From positions 4,794,001 through 4,858,000 of the forward strand of contig JAZBRI010000010.1 in NCBI GenBank assembly GCA_036874045.1: a stretch of DNA of 64,000 nt, in the 5' to 3' direction. Origin of the DNA: Cymodocea nodosa (lineage: Eukaryota > Streptophyta > Magnoliopsida > Alismatales > Cymodoceaceae). A program made the position numbers and the translations under genes. Under the pieces are notes generated by a model that worked only from the letters and a program-made list of their open reading frames with translations, was not told the DNA's origin and ran no database searches. Numbering within the stretch: the first letter of the stretch is position 1; each line of letters opens with the position of its first letter. Positions 33,277 through 46,498 of the stretch are shown piece by piece.

Positions 33277-35886
33277 TCACAAGTCTCTTTGTCTTCGAAA
33301 AATAGTGATCAGAGTGTTTGAAATTTGCTTTGCAATTTCTGTACTAACTCTGTTTATCTGATCAATTACTACTTGATTTAAATCATTTTGTGAAACCTAT
33401 GATGGTTACTATAAAAATTCAGAATGGATGTCTGTATTTATACCTGTATTTGTATCTATTTGTATACCTGTATTTATATCTATATATATACCTGTATTTA
33501 TATCTGTATGTTGCTGTTGTGCTGAAAATTGTGTTGATTGTTGATGTTGCTGTTGGGACTATGTTTGCCGATCCTGTTGTTGTTGTTGTCGGACTATAGG
33601 TGTATCTGCTACCTGGTATTTTTGGAGTTCCTTTGTAGAGAAAGATCTTGACTTTAATCTTTTTTGTGGACAAGGTGTAATATCTGTTTGACTTGCCACA
33701 ATTCTCAAAATCGTATTACCATAAAATAATTTACTCTACAAATGTAAGATATGGGAAATAAAAATATCATACCAGTTCACCTGTATATGGTTAATTAATG
33801 CATATGTAGCATAAAGACAACATCTGCCAACTTTTGCACCATGACCAAACCTCTGAAACAATGAAGCATGCAATATTTTTGCAATAAAATGTGCTTGGCC
33901 ATTTAAGTCATTTAGTAATCTCAATGGTTTGTTGGTAGTTGGATCTTTGGCTAAACCTTTAATGTCCCATCCCAATTGATAAACCTATTTTCTTTCTGAT
34001 AATTTAACTCCATTTTTTAGACCAAGTACTTGATAAAGTAAATCTGGAGTTAAATATATGTCATTGTCTTGTATATTGGAAACAGGGATACCTTCTTCCA
34101 CTATTAAGTTTGAGTAAAAACAACTAATAAGTTCTAGTATAACAAGATGGTCTAGCTGTTGTGGAAGTAGAGTCAACAAGCCTTGAAATTCAAACATTTT
34201 CTGTATATGTGCCATCCCTTCAAACTTAACTAGTCTTGAATATAAAACTGTAAAAGTTTTATACGTTTGAAATTTGTCATAACAGGAACTATTTTTGAAC
34301 CATAATAATGTATTTTCATCTAAACTCTATTTAGGATTGGGTATTTTCCTATCATGATGTTCTGATCTGGGACTTGATCCAACATTATCAGCAACATTTG
34401 AATTTTCAGATCTTTTAGAACTGGTGGAATTTCCATCAAAACTAGTATAAATGTTTGAAATATCTGTTATTGTCGTATCAATAATCTGCTGAAATTCTTC
34501 TATTTGATCTTCTGGAAACATTTCAGTAGCAACAGTATCTGTAGTAATTTGTCTATTAGCAACATGTATGTCTATAATTGATCTATATAGCAACTATCTC
34601 TGTATGAAAGAATGTTCTATATCCGTCTATGTAATAGAATCATCTTATATTTCTGAAATTTCTATTCTTGAGACATAGGAAGTGTGATATTCAATTTGTA
34701 ACTATGTATGTTGTTGATTATATACATTTATCAACAAGTATATTATATACTGTAATAGACATAATCATATGTATAAACTGTAATATAAGCAACTATACCA
34801 AAAATCAAAATTTTATATCCGAGATACAATTAGAGGAAAAATATTTATACATTCCTCTTCATATGAAATATCATCTATATTCATAGACTTAGTGTCTATA
34901 TCATCAAAATTGATATCATCTGTATATGTATCATCAAAATTTCCTACATGTTCTTTGTCCGTAGGAAAAGAATGTGTACTTGCAGCATGATGTGAAAAAC
35001 TGTCCATTGTATTAAAAGATACATTATGCACTAATGTGACACAATACCTTAGAGTATATGCTTGTAATCCAATATTAGTCACATCTACCGGGATTCCTAA
35101 CACAAATGTCTGTCCAGCTTCTGCAATGGAACATAGTTTTCCATTTTTCAATGATTCTTCTTTTTGTTGCATTATTCCTTCTACACCTATAGTTAGTCCA
35201 AAATATTCTAATGTCTTTTTCTTTTTCCGACTATATGTCTATAGTGTTTCTAGTTGTTTAGGAGGTTCTAAAATTTTCTTAATTTCTCCTGTTAAAGGCA
35301 CCTAGGGTCTTGATGGTCATTCACCATGATGCCTAGGTTGTAATAATGGAATATAGAGTTTTAAGCTCTCAACCTCTGCCATTTTTAGTTGATAAACTCT
35401 TTGTCCTTCACTTCGAAGGCTCATTTTCTTAATGGTAGTTTTCTGTTCATCTATACACTATTGAATGTCATCTAAAACAGCCGGGAGAAAATAGTATTGG
35501 GAATACAAAGATTCTAATTCCCTGTTTGCATTTTCTATCATTGGTCCTCATTTCTTTCCATAGTAAGTGATAGATTATACCGATTTTTCTAGTACATGTC
35601 TAGAACTTGTAACAACTACAGGGTTAGGTTGTAAAGTTCTTTTCCATAATTGTAATGCGAAAAGTTCAGTCTGTTTTAGTCTAAACTATGTTTCAGCAAA
35701 ATTGTGAATAAACTTCCAACAGAAATTTTTCTCGTCTTGAACAGATTTTCTAATTTCATGTAGTACTTCATTTGTAAAAGTATACCTTGAGTAGATATCG
35801 TTGATTTCACTTTCTATTTTCTAAAGTTCCAACTCTCTTTTCTGCACTTTTGTCATTCTACCACGTCCTCTTCCACATCCTGACAT
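33277..35886 (-). pseudogene. ORF X of copia E-
   Basis: One continuous frame of about 870 codons with a handful of stops. Starts at 35886 with MSGCGRGRGRMTKVQ, a Gly/Arg start. A charged coiled-coil-like N-terminal half is followed by FEFQGLLTLLPQQ, SCFYSNL, DIYLTPDLLYQVLGLKNG, then RLLNDLNGQAHFIAKILH, LFQRFGHGAKVGRCCLYATYALINHIQVNWYDIF, and KLFYG. The last part has a Gln-rich segment (RQQQQQDRQ, SQQQHQQ) and INTDI/TNTGI repeats, then a short helix before TGA at 33277. It occupies the place of the env-like ORF of SIRE elements but no signal peptide or membrane segment was seen; it resembles the plant transposon protein domain. Function unknown. Confidence 0.7.
33419..33505. repeat. Short tandem repeats in ORF X
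   Basis: Imperfect 12- to 18-bp repeats around TGTATTTATACC encode alternating Ile/Asn/Thr/Asp residues in ORF X of E-. The open frames on the other strand here are a by-product of the repeat. Confidence 0.7.
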
Positions 35887-37877
35887 TGTCAATTAATCTT
35901 CGCTGTGCACTATAGAACTTAGTGGAAGTAAAGATTGTGAAGCTAGGGTTTTACCAAGGTAGAAACACGAAAGGTTGTTAGTAAAACATTTATAACTCTT
36001 CGAGTTTATAAATGGATAAACAGATTCAATCATTGAAATCATAAATATAAGATCCGTTTCTGATAAATAACTTGAGTGCTTACAATAATTGTACGAGTTT
36101 TATAACCAATAAAAGTAGAATACTTAGCGTAACTATTCGTGTAAAGAAAATAACTTCGGGCTAAGTGAAAAGTGAGAAAACTCAAAGACTTATGATAACT
36201 ATTCGAGTTTTGTGAGCAGTAAAGCACATAATTATACAACAAACGAGAATAGTTATTGTTAGAGATTAAGTCTTTCAGAAAAATATAAGAATATTAATTT
36301 AACTATTCGAGTTTTTTGAATGGATAGGTGTGAAAGTCGAAGAGTTAAACATAACTGTTCGAGTTTCAACTGAGACATAATAAAACAATGAAATTCAACA
36401 CGTGCATAATTCTAACTTAAGGTATTCAGATATTTTCGGATACTTATAAACCTAACTATCCGATGCTTAGATGCATTTTAGAGAGTTACTAGATAACTTA
36501 CCGAACATTCACTTAAGATATGCATTTAGGCTTTGACACGTGTACTTTAGGAAATAATAAAATATTCTATTGAACGTTTAAAACATAACTGTCCAATATA
36601 CATATAATATAGTCTTCCAAAATCATAGAAAATTTGGATACTTAAGAATTAAAAAAAATTGTATTTCACGGATAGTTTAGAAATGTATTGAATTAATGTT
36701 AATTTCTTGAAATTATGTAGATTCTTTTATGAAAACATATAATAGTTCTAAAGAGTAGAATTATTATATGAGAAATTGCTCCCCCTACATAAATGTAGTC
36801 TAAAGAATTTATGGCGTACTTAAACTGGGTTGCCAAGCCTTAAGTAGATTTGGCCTTAAAAGGTCAAATATCTTACTTAAAAAGGATGTTAAGCCTTAAA
36901 TAGATTTGAGTCTCTCTCTCTCTAAATATATTTTTTAAATATGAATTAAATACAGAAATAAATAGTAGATTTAACAATTTAGACTTTTTGGCTTTTATCT
37001 TATTCAGTTTACAAAAGATAATTCATAAAGATATACCTTCAGGAACTTAAAAGAATTCAATAATAAGTACACGAACTTAAGACAATAAATACAGTACATT
37101 ATGTGTAAATAGTAGATAATAACAAAGAAAAATAACAAAGATTATATGCATAGATTATGGCAGGATTGTTATAACACCTAGAAAATAAATTAAGCTTGAG
37201 TACATTGCCCCTTTTTTTTTCTTTTTTTAATTTTTATATTCATATATATATATACTTTATGTATTTCCTCCCACAATATCATCTTTTTACATGATTACAA
37301 TCCCTTGCTTAGGGAAAAGATAACTAGTTACTCAATGACAAGTGAGAATAGGTAATTTATTTTTTTTAGTATAATTTGAATTACTTGCAAAAATGAGTTT
37401 TCAATCAGCACATCCCAAACTAGTTGGTTTAAGTGACTAGGGTTTAAGATCCCCCAACGGACTTAATTACTCAAGTAATTGCAGACAAAAAAAGAAATAA
37501 AATAAGACAGTAAATTAAATTAGAGGCAACCGCAAGACTTAATTTTTCTAAGAGAATGTTAATAACTTTCCTTTAATAAAAAGTGCATACTGTCTATGTA
37601 TTTTCCTGTTAAAATCTCTGTAATAGCATATACATAAGTAACAAAAATACAGTTGGCACTGACATTGAAGCAATTTAACTTTCCTTAAGTAATCTTTTCT
37701 GAATTTTTCTTAAATAAATTGACTTCAATAAAACTCAGAATTTCATAAATTCTTAACTACTAGAAAACTGTAATTTGAAAATAGATATTTTGTTTGGTTT
37801 TTTTTTTTTTAAATAATACATACATTAAATTCTAAAACTACCTTTATAACAAATCAAAATGCAATGAACAAAACTAT
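35887..37877 (-). other. Spacer between pol and ORF X in E-
   Basis: No gene seen. 35985-36520 is dense in half-sites and inverted repeats of the GAATAGTTA and GGATAGTTA types. 36770-37460 contains short conserved strings like those in the E+ post-pol region (for example TGCTGATTGAAAACTC near 37395-37410) and a poly-T tract near 37795-37812. Confidence 0.55.
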
Positions 37878-38539
37878 TTAAACATCAGATAACCTACAAA
37901 TACCAAGTTCTAATCATAATTTTGAAAATGTATTTTCATCTAAGGGTTTTGTAAATAGATCTGCTAATTATTCTGTGGTAGGAACAAAATTTAATACTAT
38001 TTTTCCTTTTATAACATTATCCCTTAGAAAATGATGTCGAACTTCTATATGTTTTGCTCGTGAATGTAAGACAGGATTTTTAGACAAACTTATTGTAAAA
38101 CTACTATCATAGAAAATCTTAGTTGGTTCATAGTCTAAATTAAAATCTTTTAAAGTTTGTCTAATCCATAAGATTTGAGCACAGCAAAGTGCAGCAACTA
38201 TATATTCAGCTTCAGTTGTAGATAATGCTACACAATTTTACTTTTTGCTAAACCATGACACTAAAGAATTTCCAAATAATTGACAAGTGCCACTAGTACT
38301 TTTTCTTTCAAACTTACATCCTACGAAATTAGCATCACTATAACCTACTAAGTTTAAAGAACTGTGTTTAAAGTAAAACAGTCTGAAATTGATGGTTACT
38401 AGTAGATATTTAAAAATTTGTTTAACAGCAAGTAGGTGTGATTCCTTAGGATTAGATTGATATCTAGCACAAGTACACACATTAAACACAATATCTAGTC
38501 AGCTAGATATCTAGCTGTTAAATAAAGTAATGAACCTAT
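37878..38539 (-). pseudogene. Copia E- RNase H (3' part of pol)
   Basis: Continues pol after the nested solo LTR: CTCARYQSNPKESHLLAVKQ, YLLVTINFRLFYF, GYSDANFVGCKFERKSTSGT (RNase H Asp), then ALSTTEAEY, IRQTLKDFNLDYEP, SRAKHIEVRHHFLRD, LADLFTKPLDE, ending RLSDV and TAA at 37878. One TAA replaces the Gln present in the second copia copy (TTEQLAN near 54640). Confidence 0.85.
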
Positions 38540-40632
38540 TGAGGTTTTTGTTGTCCCCAAAATAAGATCTTAAAACTCACAAAGGGACCAAAATGATAAA
38601 ACATTAAACTCAAAACTCATTTTAAAATAACCGCAAGCACACGGTGCAATTGTAATATACTCTGGCGAGTACGGGTCGAATCCACAAGGATTTGGCTTTT
38701 ACAAAATACTTCTAAGGTGCAAAAACAATAATAATTACATGTGATTCAAAGTTTATCAAAAATTCACTCAATAGAGTATAAATTTCTCATTTTCATTCAT
38801 AAAACACTAAACCACTACAACACAGAATCTCGAAATTCAGTCAAGTTCACACATATCCTCCTCTCAGTATCTCAACGGTAAAATTCAGTAAAAATATCAT
38901 ACTGAGTGCTCATTGGATTAACTTTACAACTCCACTGATTTTGTTAAAAGATATGAAATAGTCAAGCATCGGCAATGCTTTTCCTACAAACGCGCAGACT
39001 GGCAATTAACATCCCTAAATTGCGCACAGTTACTAAAAATGATATAAGATTTTCAAATCTGCACGAAAATCTGCAAAGTCAGTGTGTTTAGAAACTTAAC
39101 TCATTCATCTAACAGATAAAATTTACAGAAATCGATTTCGTGCTGTAGATAAAAGGAAATCGAGTTTGGCACTGAAGCAAAAATTGGGCGAAAAACGCCA
39201 GGATGCGCCAGAAGCGACATCAACGAAATAAATTAGAAAACCTATACAAATCGATTGGAAAAATTCTAAAAACTATACAGGAGTAAAGTATACTTGAAGC
39301 TCTACAAAATAGAATCAAAAAATAAAGAAAAACATCACTGGATCAGTGAGTTACGACCTAAACAAAATCGTCAAATTTACAGGATTCTAAACCGACGATC
39401 AACATCCACAAATTAGCTTTGTTAGCATACAAATATTCACATATGCACAAGATTCAAACCAAATTTGTTTCCATTCATTCAAACTAAACATAATAGACTA
39501 CTGAAATGAAAGTTCTATGATTAAACTACAATGTAACATTACAACTAAACCTAAAACTACACTACCCTACTGAAATTACAAAGAACACAACTTTAAACAA
39601 GAAAATGAAAACCTAAAGAGCTAAACCAATACAACCCTTTTTACCTTGAAGAGCAAACTTGTTTTGGAGAAAAATGGTGCATGAGATGTGCTCCTAGCCG
39701 TCCTCCTAGCCAAGAATTTCGTGGCTGTCACCACACGAGTTCTCTTCCGGAAGCGGGAGGTCTTCAAACACCACCAAACACCAAGAAACAAGTAGTCATC
39801 TACCTAAAGTCCACAACCCTTGCCTTTCTTCTACTAGGACTGATCCACGGAAGAGGGGAGACAGTTGCACGGCTTCAGATGTGCTCCAAACAGCACCCAC
39901 AAGGTCTGGAAAAGATGCCCTAGCCGTCCTCCTACTAGCAACCACCAAGAGGAGAAGAGAAGAGGTTGGCCGAACCTTGTCTTCTACCTTGGAGCTCCAT
40001 GAGAGGGGGGAGGAACACCACCTTCCACGAGTTCTTGAGGGGGGAAGAGGGGCTGACGACCACAAGGGTTGGAAATGGGTGTAAGCTTGTCCAAGATAGG
40101 GGAATTGGTAGCCTTGCCTCTCCTTTTATAGAGGCTTCAAGTGGTGGAACTTGATCTCCACCTTTGATCTTCAATCCAAGGGCCAAAATTCCTCCTATCT
40201 TGATTTGCTTCACTTTTCTTATTCTTCAACCTATAAAACTCAAACAAATACATTAAAACACTCAAGAAATAAGATAAGATATATTCCTAAACATGGATAC
40301 TTCAAAAGGGCCAAAAATCAAATTTTTCATTGAATTCCAGAAATACCCATGTACTTATTTAAATACTTAATCCTAAGTACTAAAGTAAATTTAATCTACT
40401 TAATAAAATGAAATTATGTTGCCACCAAGATGTAAATGTGTTTACATGAGATGCTAAATAACAAATATCGTCTCATTTATGCATTACTTTGTTCATTTAA
40501 GCCTATAACTACATTATTTGCCTAGAATGCATTATAACTTAAATCTTCATTAAACACTTAAGAGTATATGACTTTAAACACATAAAATGCATCACTTAAC
40601 TATATAAAATATGCATAAATTATGACTCTACA
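38540..40632 (-). repeat. Solo LTR inserted in pol of E-
   Basis: About 2.09 kb on the minus strand from TGTAGAGTCATAA to near 38540. It splits the sequence that is continuous in the second copia copy (55190-55200): GAACC on the left and AAACC on the right look like a target duplication with one change plus three extra bases (TAT) on the left. The related LTR at 7723-9892 starts alike. It has the conserved GAATCCACAAGGATTTGG-like end sequence at 38680-38697, a TATA box at 40123-40130, and a GC-richer leader (39660-40130) whose open frames on both strands are not genes. Confidence 0.75.
40123..40130 (-). promoter_or_regulatory. TATA box in solo LTR
   Basis: TATAAAAG on the minus strand, followed by GAGAGGCAAGG leader. 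Confidence 0.55.
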
Positions 40633-43095
40633 AAACCAATCATACTTCTATATTGTTTTACATCTATAGTTTTTCCAGAGTCATCTTTATCCAACTTAGT
40701 GATAGTACTCATTGGTATATTCTTTGTTTTAGTGTTGTCTAAACCAAACCTCTTTAATAAATCTTGAGTATATTTTTCTTGTGAAATAAAAGTACCCTGA
40801 TCTAATTGCTTAATTTGTAAGCCTAGGAAAAATGATAGTTCACCCATCATACACATTTCAAATTGATTAGTCATGTCTTTCGAAAAGGACTCAACTAATT
40901 TATCATTTGTTGCTCCAAATATGATGTCATCTACATAGATTTGAACTACCAATATATCTTTTTCGATCTTCTTGATAAAAAGAGTGTGATCTGCCTTTCC
41001 CATAGAATACCCTTTTCCCATAAGAAATTTAGATAATCTTTCAAACCAAGACCTAGGGGCTTGTTTAAGGTCATATAGTGCCTTCTTAAGCTTATAAACA
41101 TATTCAGAATGTTTTGAATCTTCAAAACCTAGAGGTTGTTTTACATACACTTCTTCTTTTATATATCCATTTAAAAAAGCAGTCTTAACATCCATCTGAT
41201 ATAATTTGAAATCCATATAACAAGCATATGCTAACAAAATTCGTATTGATTCTAGTCTAGCAACAGGAGCAAATGTTTCATCATAGTCAATTCCTTCCTC
41301 TTGCTTGTAACCTTGAGCAACTAATCTAGCTTTATTTTTAACTATATGTCTATCTTGATCTACTTTGTTTCTAAATACCCACCTTGTTCCTATTATGGAC
41401 TGATTTTCAGGTGGTGGAACTAGATCCCATACATCATTTCTTATAAATTAATTTAGCTCATCTTACATAGCTAAATACCAAAATTCATCTTCTAAGGCAT
41501 CTTCAATTTTCTTAGGTTCTAGTAAAGAAACAAATGAATAAGCACTACAAATGTTGACTACTGATGACCTAGTCCTAACTCCTTGATTAGGATCGCCTAT
41601 TATCTGATCGATAGGATGAGATAAAGCATAACGCCAATTTCTATGTTGTTCCATATTTTCTATAGGTATGACATTATTTTCTTCTAAATTTTCATCATTT
41701 AAGTTTATATTTCTTATTCCGTCAGATAACCTCTCAATTTCTCTATCAACATCATTTGATACCATTTCTGGGAGAATTTCTAAATCAAAGTTTTCAACAT
41801 GTCTTAAATCCAAATGAGAATTTTCATGAAATTTCACATGTAGGGTTTCCTCAATGGTTTTTGTTAATTTATTATAAACTCTATATGCTTTACTTCTAAT
41901 GGAATAACAAACAAAAATACCCTCATCTGATTTGGCTCTAAATTTGTCTCTTCGTTCCTTAGTGTTTAAAATAAAACACTTACAACTAAAATGTTTTAAA
42001 TAACTTATTTTGGGAACCCTGTTATACCATATCTCATAAGGAGTTTTATCTAAAATTGGTCTTAGATGTACTCTATTTATAACATAGCATGCTGTATGAA
42101 CTGCTTCTGCCCAAAGAAATAGTGGTAACTTATTCTCATTTAACATGATTCTGGACATTTCCTAAAGTGATCTATTTTTACGTTCTACTATCCCATTTTG
42201 TGAAGGAGCTCTTGGAAATGAGTACCTATGATCTATGCCTAATTCTTCACAAAAGGTGTCCATTTGATCATTATCAAATTCTGTACCATGATCACTCCTA
42301 AGTTTTTGAATTTTAACATTTTGTTCATTCTGAACTTTATTACAGAATATTTTAAATATTTCAAAAACTTCAGTTTTATTAGCTAGAAAATATACCCAAG
42401 TAAATCTAGAATAGTTATCAACTAGTACAAATTATAATGTTTACCTCCTAAACTAGTTGTCCTAGTAGGTCCAAATAAATCCATATGCACTGGTTCTAAT
42501 ACTCTTTTGCTTGTTATTTCATTTAAACTTTTAAAGGATGTTTTATGTAATTTACCTAGTTGACATGCATCACACATAAACTCTTTTGAGTACTTAATAC
42601 TAGGTAAACCTCTAACTAGATTCTTTTTAGACAGCTTTTGTAATAATTTTAAGTTTGAGTATCCTAGCCTTCTATGCCATAAAATGACTTCATCTGATTT
42701 TGCAATTAAGCAAGCATTGTCTTTAATAATATCAGAAGGAAAATTCAGAATACAAACAGATCCTTTCTTGTATGCAGTAAATAAAACTTCATTTGTAGAC
42801 ATGTCCATAATTTTATAGGAATCTTTTTCAAAAATTACTCAGTAAAACTTCATTAAAACAGGAACACTCAATAAATTAAAACCTAAGTTTTCCACTAATA
42901 AGACATCATTTATAAAGCATTTCTCAGTTACCTGAACCTTGCCAGACCCAAGGATATTTGTTTTGCTTTTATTTCCAAAGGTAACTTATCCATTCTTGGT
43001 CTTTATTATTTCTGTAAGTAATCGCATATCTCCAGTCATGTGGTTGGATGCTCCACTGTCCATTATCCATTTTGATTTGTGTACCTACAAAATAG
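40633..43095 (-). pseudogene. Copia E- pol: protease, integrase, RT
   Basis: Protease active site WIMDSGASNHMTGD (DSGA at 43049-43060). Integrase: LWHRRLGYSN and CDACQLGK zinc-binding region with one His changed to Tyr, MDLFGP, an RSDHGTEF segment, VERKNR; then [69 protein letters not shown], ending at RSMIG where the solo LTR begins at 40632. A few stops and shifts separate the pieces (for example at 41463 and 42422). RT and integrase are close in sequence to the second copia copy at 55172-56785. Confidence 0.9.
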
Positions 43096-45106
43096 TCAAA
43101 AAGAGATTTTATCTCTTGGAACCCATTTTTGAGTGGGTCCAAGAATTTTAGAAAGAGTCATATCAAAATTATCAATATTTTTAAACTTCAACTTATCTAT
43201 TTTCTGATAATTATTTTTGTGTTTCTTTCTCTTAGTGTTATAATTATCAAAACATTTATCTCTATGTAAACCAGAGTTGAAATTTTCATTTCTGACATTA
43301 TTTGATTTCCAATATCTGATATTCTTTAAATATGAAGAAAATTTATCAAGAATATTAAGATTCTGAAATGACTTAGCTTGATTTTTCTGAAAATTTCTTT
43401 TGTCATTCTTGCATCGTGTGCTATCATTTATATGCTGCATTTTATCAACTTGCACATATTTTTCTCCCTTTTTAATCACACATGGAATAGTTTGTCTTTT
43501 ACTATTCTTAGTACTGGAAATAAAAACATTATTTTTAGTAGTACCATCATGCAATATATAATTTTCAGAAGATGCATCGTGTAAACCAATACCATGTTTT
43601 TCTACATTTGATATTTTATTACTAAGTTCATTTGTTATAGTTTGACTATTATTCCATTTACTTAATATAGCCTTTTGATCATAGACCTTAATCTTTAACA
43701 TATCAATTTCTGAATTTAAATCAGTAATAGTCAGTTCTAGTTTTTCAATTTCACAGATCATTTTCTTCTTATCAGCAATTAAATTTTCACAATTAGCATG
43801 CAATTTTCTTTCTATAGCAGTGAACTTTAAAATTTCCTATGCATGCCTTTGATTTTCTTCTTTAAATTTATTCAACATAGAGTTTAGAAAATCAATCTTA
43901 TTTTCAGATTCATCTAGCATTTCCTAGTGTTCTTTCTTTCTATTTTGACTTTCTTATATTTTCTGGCTAGTCTATTGTATTCAACAAGTAATCTATCAAA
44001 ACTATCAAAGTTAGCATTTTGATCAGTGGATACCTCACTGGAATTTGCCATAAAGCATACGTTTGCCAAATTTTCTTCTGAATTTGATGTTGATGAGGAT
44101 TCATTGTTTGATGTTGAATCCTTTCTTTCTTCACTTTGTGAAGCAGAAGAGTCATCCCATGTCACTTTAAGTGCCCTTCTCTTTCTGAATTTCTTACTCC
44201 TAAAATTCCTCCTCGAATTCTTCTTATCTTTGTTGAGTGAACAATCAATTTGAAAGTGACCCGGTCTATTGCACTTGTAGCATATGATTTTGTCTTTCGT
44301 GAATGACTTCTTCTCCATATCTCCAAATGTCTTTGCTAACTTGAAGTTCCTGCATTTCTTCAAAAGATTTCTAAATTTTCTAGTCAACAATAGTAAATCA
44401 TCGTTAGAATCACTAGTGACTTCTAAGACTTTATCAGCCTCAAATGCCAGATTCCTTCTAGGATTTTTCTCTTTTAGATCTAAATGTTGTACTTCATAGG
44501 CTGTCAGATTTCCTATGAGATCATCAAGAGTATATGTATTTAAATCTTTGGACTCTTCAATAGATGTTGTCTTTTGAGCCCAAATTTTAGTTAAAGATCT
44601 AAGGATCTTTCTTACCAAGTCTTTTTCCTCGAATTTCTTGCCTAAAGATTTAATGAATTTACAATCTCAAGAAAACAGGAAAACATGTCAGAGATACATT
44701 CATTTTCGTGCATTTTAAAAAGCTCATATTTATGTACTAACATATTAATCTTAGATTCCTTGACCTGGTTAGTACCTTCGTTGGTAACTTCTAATGCATG
44801 CCATATCTCATATGTAGTTTGATATGCAGAAACTTTATTAAATTGATCATGAGATAAAGCACAAAACAAGATGTTTAAACCTTTAGCATTTAGTGACATT
44901 CACTCCTTTTCATCAAAAGTCTAAGTATCATATGGAGTCGTAACTAACACTATAGGATTGCTAATTATATGCCATAGTTTGAAATCGATTGACTGAAAGA
45001 ATACTTTCATCCTATATTTCCAATAGCCATAATTGCTACCTTCGAACATAGGAGGACGATTAGTGGTCTGTCCCTCAATCATAACTAAGATTTCAGTATT
45101 ATCCAT
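43096..45106 (-). pseudogene. Copia E- gag
   Basis: Starts at 45106 with MDNTEILVMIEGQ and NRPPMFEGSNYGYWKYRMKV, the usual N-terminus of SIRE-type copia gag. Continues with YEIWHALEVTNEGTNQVKESK, then after a shift LTAYEVQHLDLKEKN, and a CCHC zinc knuckle CYKCNRPGHFQIDC (near 44270). A Ser/Glu-rich stretch and a long coiled coil follow (43803-43600), ending GPTQKWVPRDKISF at 43096, the gag-protease junction typical for this group. Interrupted by several stops/frame changes. Forms the particle core. Confidence 0.85.
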
Positions 45107-45181
45107 TTTAAACAGATGATCATGAGTAAATGATAGGAAAAATCAATTCCTAAATAAAGAAATAAAAGCTCTTAATAAAGA

Positions 45182-45199
45182 TAATATGCTCTGATACCA
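45182..45199 (-). promoter_or_regulatory. Primer-binding site of E- (tRNA-Met type)
   Basis: Minus strand TGGTATCAGAGCATATTA, two bases after the LTR end; TGGTATCAGAGC is the usual initiator tRNA-Met complement in Ty1/copia elements. Confidence 0.9.
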
Positions 45200-45201
45200 G
45201 T

Positions 45202-46359
45202 TGTAGGATCGTCTGTATCACAAGAGGGGGGTGAATTGTGTCTTTAGTAATTAAAATAGTAGCGGATATAACAAGAGCACAAAACACTCGTAAATGAAAT
45301 TCTATTCTTTATGTAAAGATAGAATTTATAATATCTTTTCAGCTCAATTCCCTTCTTGACAGTTTTGATACAGTAATGTTCGATATACAATTCAAATAGA
45401 AAAATAAAGCTCTTATTCAAAACTAATTTCGAATTGTATAAAACCCGATCTTTATGCACACAGCTTCTTTCCTTCTCTTTGCTCAACTTCCGTATCTCTT
45501 CTTCTCCAGTTGTCGAATTTCCAGACTTCTTACGTTTGCAGCTCCTTTTCTAAAATTGCTTGGAATTTCGAACTTCTTCTAATGTTGGAGAATTTTTCAG
45601 AATATGAATATTCAAACTTAACTTTTCAATTAGGGATCCAGATTGAATATTCAGACTTGGTTTTTGAGATTGGGATCCTCTATTGTAATGTAGGTCATAC
45701 TCTCTATTAGTAGTCGAACTCTGTTGTCTTTCACGTTTAGCATGTTCATCCACTTAATCCATAATCCACTTTCTCCACTATAATTTTGAATTTCCACGAT
45801 CTCCACTCGTAGATTCATCGAAACTTTATCCTCCTAGAGTCTTGTAGAATATCTTCTAAGTCTTCGATTTAGTCGAACACTTATCCTTTAAGTCCTATAA
45901 AAACTCGAACACTTATCTATAACTCTTTGAGTTTTTGCACCTACAAAACACATGACTGAACAAGGAAAACTTATATGTTCGTTAGTCATTTTATAAAACT
46001 CGAACAATTATCTATCCATGCGTATAAAAACTCGAACAGTTATCTAACTATTTGATTTTCATTATCGAATGCACATGGAAAACACGTGACAACTTAAAAC
46101 ATTAAAAACATACGTGCAAATAACTTAACTATACGAGTTTTTAACATAAACTATTCAACAAAAATGAAACGTTAACTCTCCAAAAGTTTAACTATCGAAA
46201 ATCTAACTCTTCGGAAATCTTTAGCTTATCCGACATAAAAATGAAACTTTCCGATAATCTGTTAACTATTATACTTAGAGAAATATACTTAGAGAATATT
46301 ATTTAGACTTATTTAAAAACTTTAATAAAGTATATATCATCAAAACAAAATTCTTAACA
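45202..46359 (-). repeat. 5' LTR of E-
   Basis: 1,158 bp, minus strand TGTTAAGAATTTTG ... GATCCTACA. Compared with the 3' LTR it lacks about 50 bp near 45765, between short direct repeats TCCAC. Carries the same GAATAGTTA-type palindrome cluster (45900-46270). Confidence 0.85.
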
Positions 46360-46498
46360 TAAATAACTACAAAACTAACAACCATATCAAAACATAAAGA
46401 ATTTACAAAAAAAGAACTATAACATGCGATTAAGAATAAAAATATTAACAAAAAGAAATATTTGTTTATTTATTTATTTAGTTTATTTTATTATTCAC
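46360..46498. other. AT-rich spacer, no gene
   Basis: 139 bp between the E- 5' LTR and the gag stop of element 2; no motif recognised. Confidence 0.5.

Larger units (their letters stand above)
31949..46359 (-). mobile_element. SIRE/Maximus-like copia element E-
   Basis: Minus-strand Ty1/copia element: 5' LTR 45202-46359, tRNA-Met primer site 45182-45199, gag, protease, integrase, RT and RNase H to 37878, a long spacer, ORF X 35886-33277, PPT 32997-32984 and a truncated 3' LTR to 31949. A solo LTR (38540-40632) is inserted between RT and RNase H. The extra ORF after pol and the long gag with zinc knuckle fit the SIRE/Maximus lineage. Sequence after the 5' LTR is TAAAT (46360); its partner is lost with the left end. 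Confidence 0.8.

Noticed and set aside
33390..33599. Tyr/Leu-rich frame that looks like a membrane protein
   Set aside because: Antisense reading of the short tandem repeat in ORF X.
33277..35886. ORF X of E- as an envelope gene
   Set aside because: No signal peptide, transmembrane segment or cysteine pattern seen; it matches plant transposon-protein-like ORFs instead.
39681..40213. Cluster of overlapping open frames in a GC-richer stretch
   Set aside because: Leader part of the solo LTR 38540-40632; frames on both strands overlap and have no family motif.
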